Shown: in pieces, positions 1 to 10,198 of the stretch
Position numbering within the stretch: the first letter of the stretch is position 1
How the letters are laid out: every line of letters begins with the position of its first letter
Source of the DNA: Mytilus edulis
Taxonomy: Eukaryota; Mollusca; Bivalvia; Mytilida; Mytilidae
Length of the DNA stretch: 64,000 bases
Assembly (NCBI RefSeq): GCF_963676685.1
Contig: NC_092356.1
Coordinates: 45,967,601-46,031,600, forward strand
Direction: 5' to 3'
Notes under the pieces: generated by a model
Databases searched by the model: none
Told to the model about the DNA's origin: nothing
The model's input: only the letters and a program-made list of their open reading frames with translations
Made by a program: the position numbers and the translations under genes

Positions 1-257
1 ACTTCTCAGTTTAAATTTATTCATATACATTAAATGTAGTGGGATTTAAACGTTTGTTAGTCCTCACTTTTTTGTTTGCCTTTATTTATTTTTTTTAATT
101 GTGTATAAACGTTTGATACTCGTTTTGGTAATTTTAAACGGTATTCCATACTATGGACATGAGAACATTTTAAATCTTAAATTGCAAATATTTTATATCC
201 TGTTCTGAAAATTGTTTTTGTCGTCTTTACTTACAACCATCAACTTATAATACTTAC

Positions 258-266
258 AGTCAACAA
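258..266 (-). CDS. 9-nt microexon, gene B (EGF-gene paralogue)
   Basis: On the minus strand a strong acceptor (TCTTGCAG) and donor (GTAAGT) enclose nine bases, TTGTTGACT. Joined in phase 1 to the EGF exon at 874-978 it would add Val-Val-Asp plus the first base of the next codon. The same microexon exists in the right-hand paralogue at 55028-55036 with one base changed, and four more occur in gene A. The partner EGF exon downstream lies beyond the left edge of the window. Only nine bases support it, so transcript evidence is needed, but the duplicated splice sites make chance unlikely. Confidence 0.7.
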
Positions 267-474
267 CTGCAAGAGAAAGGAAATATTTTAACATGAAATA
301 TATAGACATTTGATTAACTTCACAGTACATTTGGATTTTTCAGAATAAAAAAAAGAAGATTTGATTCAAGTTTGAAAGAGAAAAAAAGGTTTATCAATTC
401 ATGACAAACAAGAATGTATATAAAAAAGAAGATGTGGTATGATTGCCAATGAGACAACTATCCACAAAAGACCA

Positions 475-720
475 AAATGACAAACTAGTATCCCTAGTAC
501 ACGAATGTCCCATCCGCACTATCATTTTCTATGTCCAGTCGACCTTTAAAATGGCGCAAAAACTCAAATTTTGCATTAAAATAGGAAAGATCATATCATA
601 GGGAACATGTATACATATGATTGGACTTTAACTTCATCAAAACCTACCTCGACCAAAAACTTTAACCTGACGCGGTACAGACGAACGGACGGACGAACGG
701 ACGGACGGACGAACTGACGT
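475..720 (-). repeat. Interspersed mollusc repeat with (GGAC/GAAC)n end, minus copy
   Basis: This stretch, ending in a GGACGAAC-type simple repeat (about 680-715), is the inverted counterpart of 28600-28885. Shared blocks are the text around 'accaaaaactttaacc', 'catagggaacatgt' and the GGAC-rich end. The preceding 420-475 piece ('gatgtggtatgattgcc') belongs to another common mussel repeat also seen at 28150 and 44335. No coding function is visible. Confidence 0.6.
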
Positions 721-873
721 GCATACCAGTATGCCCATGAATAGCGCATAAAAATTCATTAACCACACGAAAAAACTGTAAAAGTAAAGGATAGCAAACT
801 ATTGCTGTATAACAGATAGTACTATGAAGACAAAATGCGCCGCATTTCGTATTGAAATATGTTATCAACATAC

Positions 874-978
874 CAGTATTACATGTTATCCCGGTATACC
901 CTGTATCACATGTACACGAGAATCCGGCTATTAGGTTTATACATTTTCCATGTCCACTGCATTGATTTGGTAAACAAT
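874..978 (-). CDS. EGF-like domain exon (105 bp, phase 1-1), gene B
   Basis: Acceptor TTGATAG and donor GTATGT bound a 105-bp exon that begins with the last two bases of an Asp codon (D-C-L-P-N-Q-C) and ends after one base. It encodes one complete six-cysteine EGF module with the C-x-N-x4-F-x-C pattern that is the consensus for Asp/Asn beta-hydroxylation in calcium-binding EGF domains (C-I-N-L-I-A-G-F-S-C). The paralogue at 55307-55411 is nearly identical in protein. As a symmetric phase 1-1 exon it can be skipped or duplicated in frame. Expected location is extracellular. Confidence 0.88.
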
Positions 979-1119
979 CTATCAAAAAAGAAAATATCAA
1001 AATTTTCATTCTACAAGTAAACCGTTTATAATACGTTTTTTTAAGGGTAATCATTACTCGTGTTAGTTCTTTTGCAATGGATTCAAGTATGGTAATATAA
1101 TGCGTATTATACATGTAGG

Positions 1120-1264
1120 ACTCTAAAGTGCGATGGTACTCTAAAGTGCGATGGTCACGCTAAAGTGCGATGGTCTACGTTAGAGTACGATGGTGTCTCA
1201 CGCTAAAGTACGACGGCTGTTTGTTCGCTAAAATACGATGGTGTATCACGCTAAAGTGCGATGG
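1120..1264. repeat. Seven-copy minisatellite, core CTAAAGTGCGATGG
   Basis: Seven head-to-tail, slightly diverged copies of an 18-25 bp unit with the core CTAAAGTGCGATGG start near 1121, 1139, 1158, 1178, 1201, 1226 and 1249. The array lies in the intron between gene B exons 3489-3584 and 874-978. The matching intron of the paralogue (about 55.5 kb) lacks it, so it arose or inserted after the segmental duplication, or was lost there. Confidence 0.85.
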
Positions 1265-1514
1265 ACCAAAAGGGTAATGTTAAAGGGCTAAAAACTTTAA
1301 GGAACACTATATTATATGCATTTTAATAGAAGTTTATTCTGTATCTTGCAATTCAGTACTATAGCTATAACTTCATAACTGTCACATTTCGAATGATTCA
1401 TATCTTTTAAAAAGGATTAAACTGATTAAAAAAGAATAAATAAAATATACCTTTAGAGTTAAAAACAAATTCTCAAACTGCAAACAGAATAAAAGCAAAA
1501 CAAACCGAACCAAA

Positions 1515-1806
1515 ATTCGATGAGTAACTCAGTGTTGACATGAATATCAATAATGTGGTCATTTTCATAAATTTCCTGTTTACGAAACTTTGAACTTTTC
1601 GAAAAACTAAGGATTTTCTTATCCCAGCCATATATTACCTTAGCCGTATTTGGCACAACTTTTTGGCATTTTAGATCCTCATGCTCTTAACCTTTGTACT
1701 TGTTTGGTCTTTATAAATATTTTGATATGAGCGTCACTGATGAGTCTTATATAGACGAAACCCGCGTCTGGCGTGCTAAATTATAATCCTGGTATCTTTG
1801 ATAACT
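1515..1806 (+). ncRNA. Solo retrozyme copy with hammerhead ribozyme (core 1731-1774)
   Basis: The segment matches the 355-bp repeat of the 43.4 and 51 kb arrays: 'ggtgttgacatgaatatcaat', 'tagccgtatttggcacaac', 'gcgtcactgatgagtc'. The core reads CTGATGA, then a stem II GTCT-TATAT-AGAC, then GAAA, then the GTC cleavage triplet with stem I GCGTCA/TGGCGT. Stem III is altered (ACCCGCGT), which should weaken it. It is a solo unit without tandem repetition. Confidence 0.75.
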
Positions 1807-1919
1807 AATTACTCATTGTAAGATCATAACTAGGCATTGGTATGGAATTGTTGTTGAAACAAGTTAGACATGTCTAGATCAATCAATAACAAAAATCAAA
1901 TGACTGAAAGATAAAAAAG

Positions 1920-2065
1920 CCCACCAGTATGCAAAATGTAACATAGACTTGGCAAAACGAACCCAACCAAACTCGGCGTTGATATCAAATGACTTGGAAG
2001 GGTAAGGATATCTTTATATGTGGCACCCGTTGCGTTGCACATAGAAGTACAAGCCCAGTGCCTAG
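1920..2065 (-). repeat. Degraded PLE 3'-tail-like repeat
   Basis: Text around 'ggcacccgttgcgttgcacat' and 'aagggtaaggatatc' corresponds to the PLE-associated 3' tail found intact at 31530-31760 and 48000-48130. The counterpart in the right duplication block is near 55885-56050. No coding sequence survives here. Confidence 0.5.
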
Positions 2066-2489
2066 TGTCATTTAGTATGTCGTTTTCGGGGAAAACATAG
2101 AAATAAGGATATGATGTCTAAGTATTGCAAAGCTACAAAACAATACCTATGTATGTTTATTTAACGAGGAATTAAGAAATAATTGTAACGAAATTCTTGA
2201 CCACATATAACTATTGGTAATTTGAAACCAAAATTTCACATAGACAAGGGTAAACCTAACCAGTTGGACTTATAAAACCAGGTTTGACCAACCATCATCT
2301 ACATAAAATGCTTGTGCCAAGGCAGGAATATGACGGTTGTATTCCATTCATTTTGTTGCTTTTTAAAGTCGTTTTTGTTAATACTTTTCCATACACGTTG
2401 TAAGGATGAAACCAATCACAAGGTGTCCCTTTTGTCGTCAATTAACTTATAAGCCTGATACCTTTGATAACAATTTGATATTTTTTTTC

Positions 2490-2568
2490 ATTTTTAGCTA
2501 TGGCGTTGTCAGTTTGTTTTAGATTTATGAGTTTGACTGTCCCTTTGGTATCTTTCGTCCCTCTTTTT
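2490..2568 (+). repeat. PLE 3'-tail fragment (plus orientation)
   Basis: The stretch 'atggcgttgtcagtttg...ctttggtatctttcgtccctc' is the end of the tail that follows the PLE reading frame at 31530-31700 (reverse strand there). It abuts the SINE at 2571. Other orphan tails lie at 10680-10865, 50225-50280 and 62905-62945. Confidence 0.65.
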
Positions 2569-2570
2569 TA

Positions 2571-2893
2571 AACATATTTATTTATAGTGGATTTGGAAAC
2601 AAGTTACTGCAACTTATATTTATCTCTTTCCACCTATAGGGTGCGAGTGCTGCCTTGACGCGTCATTAGCCTGTTTTTTTTTAAATATACAAGGGTGTCT
2701 TTTACTCGCAAGATATGTGGCTCTCTCTTAACACGGGTCAGCTATTTATCCCTCCACTTCCGACAAACTATCATCCTCGCAGATGGTGTCAAGGTATAGC
2801 CGAACATTCAGTCCCTGAAATTTCTCCCAGGATAGGGATGGAACAAGGAACCTTTTGTAAGTAGTCCGATACACTAACAACTACATCACGGCT
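2571..2893 (-). repeat. tRNA-derived SINE (head at right end)
   Basis: This copy is homologous to 13316-13600, 53934-54180 and 56988-57327. Read on the minus strand, the 13.5-kb copy contains GGTTCGATTCCC, a good RNA polymerase III B box, so the family is a tRNA-derived SINE oriented minus. Its right border 'cacggctagcgtcactgatgag' runs directly into a hammerhead remnant, exactly as in the copy at 57.3 kb. Confidence 0.7.
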
Positions 2894-2894
2894 A

Positions 2895-2939
2895 GCGTCA
2901 CTGATGAGTCTTAAATAGACCAAACACGCGTCAGGTGTA
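2895..2939 (+). ncRNA. Hammerhead ribozyme remnant (G12 changed)
   Basis: GCGTCA-CTGATGA-GTCTTAAATAGAC is followed by CAAA instead of GAAA, then ACACGCGTC and a stem I partner. The essential G12 position is C here, so this copy should be inactive. It is the right-hand part of a retrozyme interrupted by the SINE at 2571-2893. Confidence 0.75.
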
Positions 2940-3488
2940 TTAAATTGAAAGTCTGGTACATTTGCTTACTATTAACATAAAAAAGGTAGTAAAATATAAA
3001 GAATACTATTTTAACAGATTTTCAAAATGTGCAGTTTTTTGGAAAAAAAAGGATTACTTTATATTTGTAATAAGTAAAGAATGCTGACATAGTGACACAT
3101 ATTTTATATTTTGTCATTCGAACCAGTTGTGTTACATTTTATAATAGGTTGAAGCTGATCAAACTGTATTCTGTTTTGTATGGTACATGTTATGCACACC
3201 AAATTCATTCAATCAAAAAAGTTATTGTTTATCCATCATCATGTATAAGTTTCTTTATTGCCCTCGTGATAACTTGTCTTTCTTGAAAGCATATTGTATG
3301 CATCTACTCTGTATTTTTAACATGATATCGTATTTTATTTTAATTTCACAGATAAAATTAAAATTTATTGAAATCATTTAATTTTATTATGTTTTTATTT
3401 GTTTCTTAAGCGGCGAAGTAAAAACGATGTTCACTCAAAGATAAATAATTATTATACATATAATTCTGATATAAATTATTCCACTCAC

Positions 3489-3584
3489 GTTCACATGGTA
3501 ACAACTGGTTATTATTTAGACAGTAGCAGACTCCATTTACGCAATATCCACCTTTCATGCATGAAACATTATGGCAAGGATCAT
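3489..3584 (-). CDS. EGF-like exon (96 bp, phase 1-1), gene B
   Basis: Acceptor (GACCAG) and donor (GTGAGT) enclose 96 bp. The product starts D-D-P-C-H-N-V-S-C-M-K-G-G-Y-C and has six cysteines in EGF order (short C4-x-C5, then a long loop to C6), ending in a split Arg or similar codon. The paralogous exon is 57938-58033. The third-to-fourth cysteine spacing is short and it lacks the hydroxylation consensus, so it belongs to a different EGF subtype from the 105-bp exons. Confidence 0.85.
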
Positions 3585-4639
3585 CTGGTCAAAGATAAAT
3601 ATTCGTTTAGTTTTTTGTTATTTGATTTAATTTTTTGTTTCGTTTGCTGGTTATTTCGTTATCATATGAATATTACAGTTAGTCGAATTATGTGACAGAG
3701 AGCATGGAGAGGTAAATATATATTTATACAGAAGCACTTTAAACATCAAACAGTGGTTAGTTAATGGTAATGTATTGATGAAAACGAGTCTAAAATTCTT
3801 GTGAAATAATGGAAAGGAATTCAAACGAACGTCTAGAACAATTTTGTTTTGTAATTTTATGAAAACTTAAACAGAAAGAGTAACATTGACACATTTATTA
3901 TGACCATCAGACCATGTGAACATGCATGAATTTATCTTAATTATGTATAGGAGTTCTCCTCCTTTGAAAAAATGTTTAACCAATTTGTTATGAAAACAAT
4001 ATTGTTCAGCAAAAGATAAATTTGAAAAAACCAAAAAAATTACCTGCAAAATAACGTCCGCAAGTTAGTAAAAAAAAATAATGTCATGTTGTCACAGTGG
4101 TAAATGTATATGTTACCAACTTAGGATAATTTTTGTAATTAGTTGGATAGTGGATAGTTTTCACATTTGCTTTTATACCTTATCTTGTTCTTTATTTTTC
4201 TCTATGTATTAATCAAAAATGATCTTGGTAATTGAAACAATATGGTAGAAATTAACAAACGGATGTGCAAATCTGAATTCAGAAGGGAAACACAGAAAAA
4301 GGTCAAATGTGTCAATTTTCCTCTCCTGAATAATGGCTTATGCTCATTATATGTTAATGCTTCCATACATGCTTTGAGTATGATAAACAAGATACATTTA
4401 GTTTTGATGTCGTCGATTTTCATTTTCGGAATAACAACTTATGCTTCATTTATTAAAAAAACTCATTTGAAGGTTTTGTTATTATTCATAAGAGGATATA
4501 TTTATAATGATAAAACATTTTTTTTTTTGGAAAGAAATTATGAAACACACCCGATCATGATACAAAAAAGAAAATGTTTGTACATAAAAGAAGCAAGACA
4601 TATGCTCGATCATTATGTTTGTAACATTTATTGGGATCA

Positions 4640-4795
4640 AATACTGGGATCAACCCGCCATTTTTTCTTAAAATGTACCAAGTCAGGAAAATGGCAGTTG
4701 TTAACTTACAGTTCGTTTCTGTGTGAGTTGCATCGTCGTTTGTTTTTGTTACACTTCAGTGTTTCTGTTGTATCTTTGTTTTCCTATTAGAGGTT
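4640..4795 (+). repeat. Interspersed repeat R2 ('accaagtcaggaatatggc' family), fragment
   Basis: The text 'gggatcaacccgccattttttctt...accaagtcaggaaaatggc...gtgtgagttgcatcgtcg' is shared with 32925-33095, 53200-53400 (inverted), 61035-61250, and weakly with 2270-2350 and 56265-56345. At 33.3 kb the family abuts a PLE fragment, so it may be part of the same element. The surrounding duplicated block also carries it at 61 kb, so it predates the duplication. Confidence 0.55.
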
Positions 4796-4848
4796 TCCCT
4801 GGATTCGTTTTCTCGCAATCGATTTATGACTTTCGAACATTAACTTAC

Positions 4849-4947
4849 AGTTTTGACACTGATCACCTGAAAATCCAGTTGTGCAAGAGCAATGTCCGTC
4901 ATTACAAGATCCTCCATTTTTACAAGTTATACCAGCACATGTATCAT
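4849..4947 (-). CDS. EGF-like exon (99 bp, phase 1-1), gene B
   Basis: The exon starts after GTTGTAG and ends before GTAAGT. It reads D-D-T-C-A-G-I-T-C-K-N-G-G-S-C and closes with C-S-C-T-T-G-F-S-G-D-Q-C, a textbook EGF module with six cysteines. The paralogue at 61308-61406 differs by few residues (I for T, A for D). Flanking intron sequence is also conserved between the two copies. Confidence 0.9.
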
Positions 4948-5215
4948 CTACAACACGATATAAACTGAATGGATATTCATTAACGAGAAACGATATCATG
5001 CATACAACTATAAAGTATTAACATAGACGTTTTAAATTAACAGAACAGGAACGTTATTGGTTGTTAAAAGAACAAACCAACAGAATTTAAAGATCAAGAG
5101 TAAATAAAAAATCTTTCGAAATTGATAACTTCACTTGCTAATAAAACAAAACATGATACAAATAAAAATGAATGAAAGGGATTATGATTTATAGAAACGT
5201 TATGAAACTATATAC

Positions 5216-5293
5216 CTGTACTTTTTCCAAATACACATAATCCATAGACACAAAACCCACCATTGTGACACACCTTGTTGTGACATGGGCCAT
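5216..5293 (-). CDS. Half-EGF exon (78 bp, phase 1-1), gene B
   Basis: Acceptor CTTAAG and donor GTATAT bound 78 bp that begin D-G-P-C-H-N-K-V-C-H-N-G-G-F-C and end near V-F-G-K-S-T. It aligns with the first two thirds of the neighbouring EGF exons, but the fifth cysteine is Phe and the sixth is absent, leaving four cysteines. The paralogue (61659-61736) has the same truncation, so this shortened module predates the gene duplication. Confidence 0.82.
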
Positions 5294-5829
5294 CTTAAGA
5301 AAACAAATATAGTATGAAAAACTCATATATTCTCCCGTATGCCTAAAGGAAGTATTTGTCGAATATATAGTTTTTATGAGATAATGCTTTTGTTTTTTAA
5401 TTGTACTTTTTGTTTTTATTTGTTTGCAAGAAATAACCGTGATTTTTTTCCAGCGAAAAAAACCCCCGAAAATTCTACATGTGAAATTAAATGGCATCAA
5501 AGCAAATTGTGAATGTGTAGAAATATAATTATATGGTTTCCTACATGAATATTTTTCATAATTCCATTTAATGTGCATTGTAAATATAATTCTAAAGTAC
5601 AGGTTATCGAAGAATTCAAATATCGAAAAATATTCAACTCCTGACCGTAGAATACTGATAATAAACCCATACACTACACCTGTTCGTGTATTAATGTGTT
5701 CGGTCACTAGCTGATCATTTGATCGAGCATTGTTATATAGACAAAAACGACAAGTTAAGGTTTAAAAAGTATTGCACAATTATATTAAAGATTGTAATTG
5801 AATATGCCAGTTGTAATAAGATAGTTTAT

Positions 5830-5975
5830 TTCCATGGATGTTGCACTTAAGTGTTCATGTTGCTCGTTGGTTTTTCTCTGATAGTTGCTGTGTTGCTCTC
5901 GGTTTTAATTTGTAACCCGAATTTGTTTTCTCTTCATCGATTCATGACCTTTGAACACTGGTATACTACTGTTGC
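5830..5975 (+). repeat. R2-type repeat, 3' part
   Basis: The text 'gtatactactgttgcctttatttga' and the preceding 'cgaatttgttttctcttcatcgattcatgacc' match the end of the 33.25-33.35 kb repeat and the inverted copy at 52.93-53.0 kb. The rest of 5980-6440 shows nothing recognisable apart from duplication with 62.2-62.6 kb. Confidence 0.5.
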
Positions 5976-6439
5976 CTTTATTTGACTATATCCTTGACAA
6001 AATCCAAATGCTATTAATACCGCTGGCTGAATATACTAATCACTATATATCAAAAGACAGAATGATGAAAAGAAATTTAATGGAATATTTTGACGACCTG
6101 AATACATATTTTATTTTGCTACATCAGTTGATAAATTTCGATTTCAGGAGAAATATCAAGATTTTGATAGAACAAAAATCACACCTTTCGTACTTAACTT
6201 ATGCATACTTGTTCGAACATCTCATTGTTTCGATTTTGCAATAATTCCTCCGTCTAATATAACTGGAAGTTGATTCCAGTGTCATGGAACCTGTTCAGTA
6301 TTTCCGTTAGTTAGTTTGATGAATACATTGGCTAGCTATAATAAAGGGGTCCGGAACCTGTTTGTTTCCTTGTTTATTTTTAAGTTTAATTCATTTATAT
6401 ATGTTTTGGAGTTTATTGTGACTTCCAATTTCACTGAAC

Positions 6440-6590
6440 TATTACACACTTTTATTGAGGGGCCAGCTAAGAACCACCTCCGGGTGCGGGGTTTTCTTGT
6501 TGCGTTGAAGACATATTCGTGGCTTTCGGCTGTTGTCTGCACTTGGATCGGGTAATTGTCTTTTTGACACATTCCCCATTTCCTTTCTCA
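6440..6590 (-). repeat. Fragment of mussel repeat R1 ('gccagctgaagg...cattgaagac')
   Basis: The text 'ggggccagctaagaaccacctccgggtgcgg...gcgttgaagacatattcgtgg...gacacattcccc' matches 45285-45420 and, inverted, 29020-29130, 61795-61925 and 16870-17010. It has no cysteine exon or ORF of its own. In gene A the corresponding place (62.7 kb) holds a decayed EGF exon that is missing here. Confidence 0.6.
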
Positions 6591-6769
6591 ATTGTATGTA
6601 ATCATAAGGAAAACAGCGGCCGCCTGTATGTATATTTGTCTTTAATTATCCTTGTTATTCTTTATTTGAATAACATCTTAAATTTGAACTCGAATTACTA
6701 AATTAGGCGACGAATTCACTTCCAATGTTCACGACGATTCCTGATCTCCTGTTAGAAAACATATTGGAG

Positions 6770-7064
6770 GAGAGTATCACCAGCCTTGTATTCATCACTT
6801 CGGTGTTGACATTAATATCAATTATATGATCATTTATATAAATTACTGTTTGCAAAAGTATTAATTATTCGAAATACTAAGGATTTTCTCATTTCTCATC
6901 CTAGGCATAACTTACTTTAGCCGTATTTGGCACAACTTTTTAGAATTTTGGTTCTAAATGCTCTTCAACTTTATATTTTGATCTGAGCGTCACTGATAAG
7001 TCTAATGTAGAAGAAACGCGCGTCTGGCGTATCAAAATTCAAACTATAGGCCTGATACCTGTGA
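6770..7064 (+). ncRNA. Solo retrozyme copy with defective hammerhead (6987-7030)
   Basis: The copy begins 'gagagtatcaccagcc' and ends after 'cctgatacctgtgatg'. The ribozyme core reads CTGATAAG instead of CTGATGAG, and stem II is partly lost (TCTAATGTAGAAGAAAC). The palindromic ACGCGCGT and the GTC triplet with stem I survive. Probably inactive. Confidence 0.7.
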
Positions 7065-8554
7065 TGAATTTTGTCATAACTTGGAAGGTTACCAATAGCA
7101 AACAATTAATTGTCAAATGTTTGAACAGCATATTGTTGACCAGTTCGTGTTGACATATCTAAACATTGTTTCATAGTTGTAAATACTATTTCTATGTCGC
7201 TAGGCTTGGCATATATAACCGGATTATAGGCTACAGACGAAATTTCAGATGCTTTCTGCAGAAAATGGAATCGAATCTAAGTTTTGTCTCGGAAGAAGTG
7301 GCAGAAATACCAAAGACAGGACGTCTCGGTTTCCCATGAAACAAGACACAATCTGCCCATAAACATCAGAATAACGAGAAGGTCCATACCGTTCTGTTGA
7401 CTTGTCGAAAATTAAGCATGTCATAAGATTGGTTTTCGAATTATTCAACGTCAAAGATCTTTCTAGTTCCCGTTAATTCTTTATTAAATTTATGTGTGGG
7501 CGTTTGATGATTCGTTTTAATACTGATATACAACTCTAACCATGGAGGTAAATGTAATTTTACCATCGATTGTCTCAGCCTTTAAGTTAATATTTTCTGT
7601 TCCCTCCTGTATAATACTACCACCTTTTCTAAAAAGAGCAATACCATAAGGTACATAGGACATGTCTTGGATTCTGTTTATTTCCAAATTTGCTAAACTA
7701 GTCCGATATCTACATACTTAGAATAGGATGCACAAACGCATGAGAGTTTGAATTTTCAATAAAAGTTTTAGAGCCAAACTCAGGGTGTAATTGTAATGCC
7801 AAAGCAATTTGAAATGGGGTTAACAAGTTTATATTTAAAGCAAGTATGCATTTTGTTATTGCCAGGACTTTTCGCAGTTTGTCGACAAGAAGTTTAGAAA
7901 CATTACCACAATCTTTCAATGAGCATCAGAATAACGAGGAGGTCCGAATCATATTCATTGAACAATAATGCAAAGTAAAAAAATCTCATTAAAGTTAATT
8001 TATAAGAAATACTGACTTGGAATGGCTCAGAAACTTTACAATAGGACATTAAAACATTTTAATTCGGAAAATCATGAAAATATCAATGTAATCTAAATTC
8101 ACAAATGTTGTAACCGTTAAAATAATACAGTGTGCTTTCGTTGAGTGAAAATAGACAATTTTTTTTTTTAGGAATTCTATTTTTACATTATAAATAAACA
8201 GCGAAATTCTGTATTAAATTCAAAATCATATGTCAAAAGACAAAAAAATAAGTAACAAAATTCAAATGTTGAAATTTGAGAAAAAAAATCCAAACGTCTT
8301 TTTTCTTTCCATTTTATAAAAACTGCACCGCAGAAAATGACTACGACCGGGCAAACAAGTTAGCCTGCAGGTATGTCGGTCCATTAAAGTCGTAAAATAA
8401 GCACTTTGTTCTTGGTCTGTCACTCCACTATATAGTTGGAAAATTAGCCCGCTAATTTATTTTAACACTAGTTGGTAACAGAAAAAATATAAAGACACAA
8501 ACTGAATTCTGTTAATGGACATATTTTTTGTTGTTGTTGTTTACTATTGCTTAC
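7065..8554. other. Intron sequence, nothing recognised
   Basis: No exon with both splice sites and no repeat that I can tie to another place in the window was seen here. Short ORFs on both strands (7245-7454, 7710-7919) lack cysteine patterns or supporting splice sites. The stretch 8466-8520 is conserved with 63614-63665 in the right block, marking the start of homology around the 67-bp exon. Confidence 0.4.
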
Positions 8555-8621
8555 CACAGCAGGTATTTTCACAGAAGCCATCTTTTCGTCGTACCCATAC
8601 TTGCGTTGTGACATCAAAGTT
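8555..8621 (-). CDS. Second coding exon of gene B (67 bp, phase 0-1)
   Basis: Acceptor TTTACAG and donor GTAAGC bound 67 bp encoding N-F-D-V-T-T-Q-V-W-V-R-R-K-D-G-F-C-E-N-T then C-C and one base of a Gly codon. It starts in phase 0, matching the phase-0 end of the signal-peptide exon at 10199-10429, and ends in phase 1, matching the downstream EGF exons. The paralogue at 63709-63775 has the same length, splice sites and almost the same protein. The domain type is not recognised; the Cys-Cys pair suggests a small disulphide knot before the EGF array. Confidence 0.85.
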
Positions 8622-8697
8622 CTGTAAATTAAGTAGACATTTGAGTCAGGAAACTTGTTTGCATATTCTTGATATCTTGATATTTAAAAATAATAAC

Positions 8698-8958
8698 TTG
8701 CTTGCTTGCTTGATTATTGGTGTTAAAACGTCTTTTCAGCGTCACGTTTGGGCTATTTCGTTGCGGCCAGTTTTTAATTGATTGAGGAAGTCGGAGTAAC
8801 AAGAGCAAAACACCAACTTTTAATAAGAAAACTGACAATCCTAGTCAGTTATGATTTGAGTCGATTACATGACCTCACGAGCGGATTTCGAACTCACAAC
8901 CTCACTGTGATTGCAGTTATAGAATTGCTTAGACCACTTGGCCACCGAAACCCAACAT
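8698..8958 (-). repeat. tRNA-headed mollusc SINE
   Basis: Read on the minus strand the right end is tRNA-like: GGTGGCCAAGTGG (A box) and GAGTTCGAAATCC (B box) about 60 bases apart. The body includes 'gcggccagtttttaattgattgagg' and 'aaaactgacaatcctagtcag', which I recognise as the conserved core of a SINE widespread in molluscs. A second copy lies at the same place relative to the exon in the right duplication block (63842-64000, cut by the window). A head-only copy is at 27935-28037. Confidence 0.75.
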
Positions 8959-8989
8959 GATAACTTGAATATGGTTTTCAAAATCGTTT

Positions 8990-9245
8990 TATTGTTTTTC
9001 ATAGTTAAGCGTAGCAGACTGTTTGTGCACAACAATATTAAAATAAAGCAAAGTATACCAAAAAGACATGAAAACTCATACATGTCAAAAGTCGAAAAAA
9101 TAACAATGACATAATGAAAACAAAAATCAACCAAAAGACGACAAAATGACAAACGACATTATACAAACACCACATAGAAAACAGAAGACTAAGTAAGACG
9201 ACCCCAACATATAAAAAAACACCCATGGGTGATCTTAGGGAATTC
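8990..9245 (-). repeat. Diverged PLE 3'-tail repeat
   Basis: The text 'ccacatagaaaacagaagactaagtaag...acccatgggtgatcttaggg' parallels the PLE-associated tail at 31590-31700 and 48010-48060, which has 'acatagaaaactaaagaat' and 'ggggtgatctcagg'. It is strongly diverged. ORFs over it come from the repeat, not a gene. Confidence 0.45.
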
Positions 9246-9249
9246 AAAC

Positions 9250-10198
9250 TATTTCGAAACTTTCAGTGAACATTTCTGGATATATTAGTAGTTTAATTAT
9301 GGTGAACACTTGTTTATTGTTTTATAAATATTGGTAAACGTGTTGTCTTGATAATTTTTAAAATAAATTTCTATATTTCTATATAACACGTTTGCACACA
9401 TCAGAATCAATATTTGATTAATGTGTATCTATTGTTCAGCTATCAGTTCAGTTAAGTTTGTACATTTGCAGTCTTCATATCTGTATATTTTGAGAAATTC
9501 AAAATTGTGTGTATATCCTATGTCCTGAATAATAAGTGTGACAGTTATATTTAATCATTTTTCACTTTTTTAAGAACAGTTCAATATCGATACCAAAACA
9601 CAAATGCGTATTCGTTTCACACCGGATGTTTCCCTTTAAAGTTTTTACGGTCAAGAAAAAAATGTTCGAAGTGTTCATTTTAACACCGAAAACGGGATTA
9701 AACAATTCTTGTTACATATTTGATTTAATGGTTCATAAAGAGAAACAAACTTATTTTTTTATTTTACAGCACGGGGTCGATACATACCTCAATATGTCAG
9801 TTTTATTATCTCAGAAATCAGTACTTTGGTATTGACACGATTTGCAACAAACTTCTCTTAAATTGACCGAATTATAAAGAAAATAAGGTTCCAAACTCTT
9901 CAGGTAAAGTTAACCTTACATTGATATGGCTATGAACGTTAGAACTTTTTTGGTAATACATTTTTTTCAGTTCTAATACAACCTTCATTTTCAAACATTT
10001 CACTTTGAACGTTCGTGAAAAGGCTTATTCCAGAAAAACGTTTTAGGGACGTGTTACGGAGGGTAATAAATGTAACAAATTATTAAATAAATGAATAAAT
10101 AAACAAATAAATAAATAAATAGATAAATAATTTGAATGTTAAATATAGATAATTATGAATCTGCAAATAATTCTTCGTTGGAAACTGTAACTTTATAC
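9250..10198. other. Intron 1 of gene B, low complexity at 10070-10130
   Basis: Apart from an (AAAT)n-like stretch at 10081-10130, nothing was recognised between the signal-peptide exon and the 67-bp exon. The plus-strand ORF at 9626-9835 has no supporting signal. Confidence 0.4.

Noticed and set aside
662-1114. 150-codon minus ORF as a single-exon gene
   Set aside because: The EGF part is one exon (874-978) with clear splice sites; the flanks are intron and repeat.
4242-4790. 182-codon plus-strand ORF
   Set aside because: It lies in intron and R2 repeat sequence opposite gene B. Its counterpart in the right block is broken by stops and shifts, so it is not under coding constraint.
5189-5707. 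172-codon minus ORF read as one protein
   Set aside because: Only 5216-5293 within it has splice signals and the EGF pattern, and that exon is read in another frame. The rest is intron.
8862-8958. Functional tRNA gene
   Set aside because: A- and B-box-like text is present, but arms do not pair into a cloverleaf with a proper acceptor stem, and the sequence continues into a SINE body.
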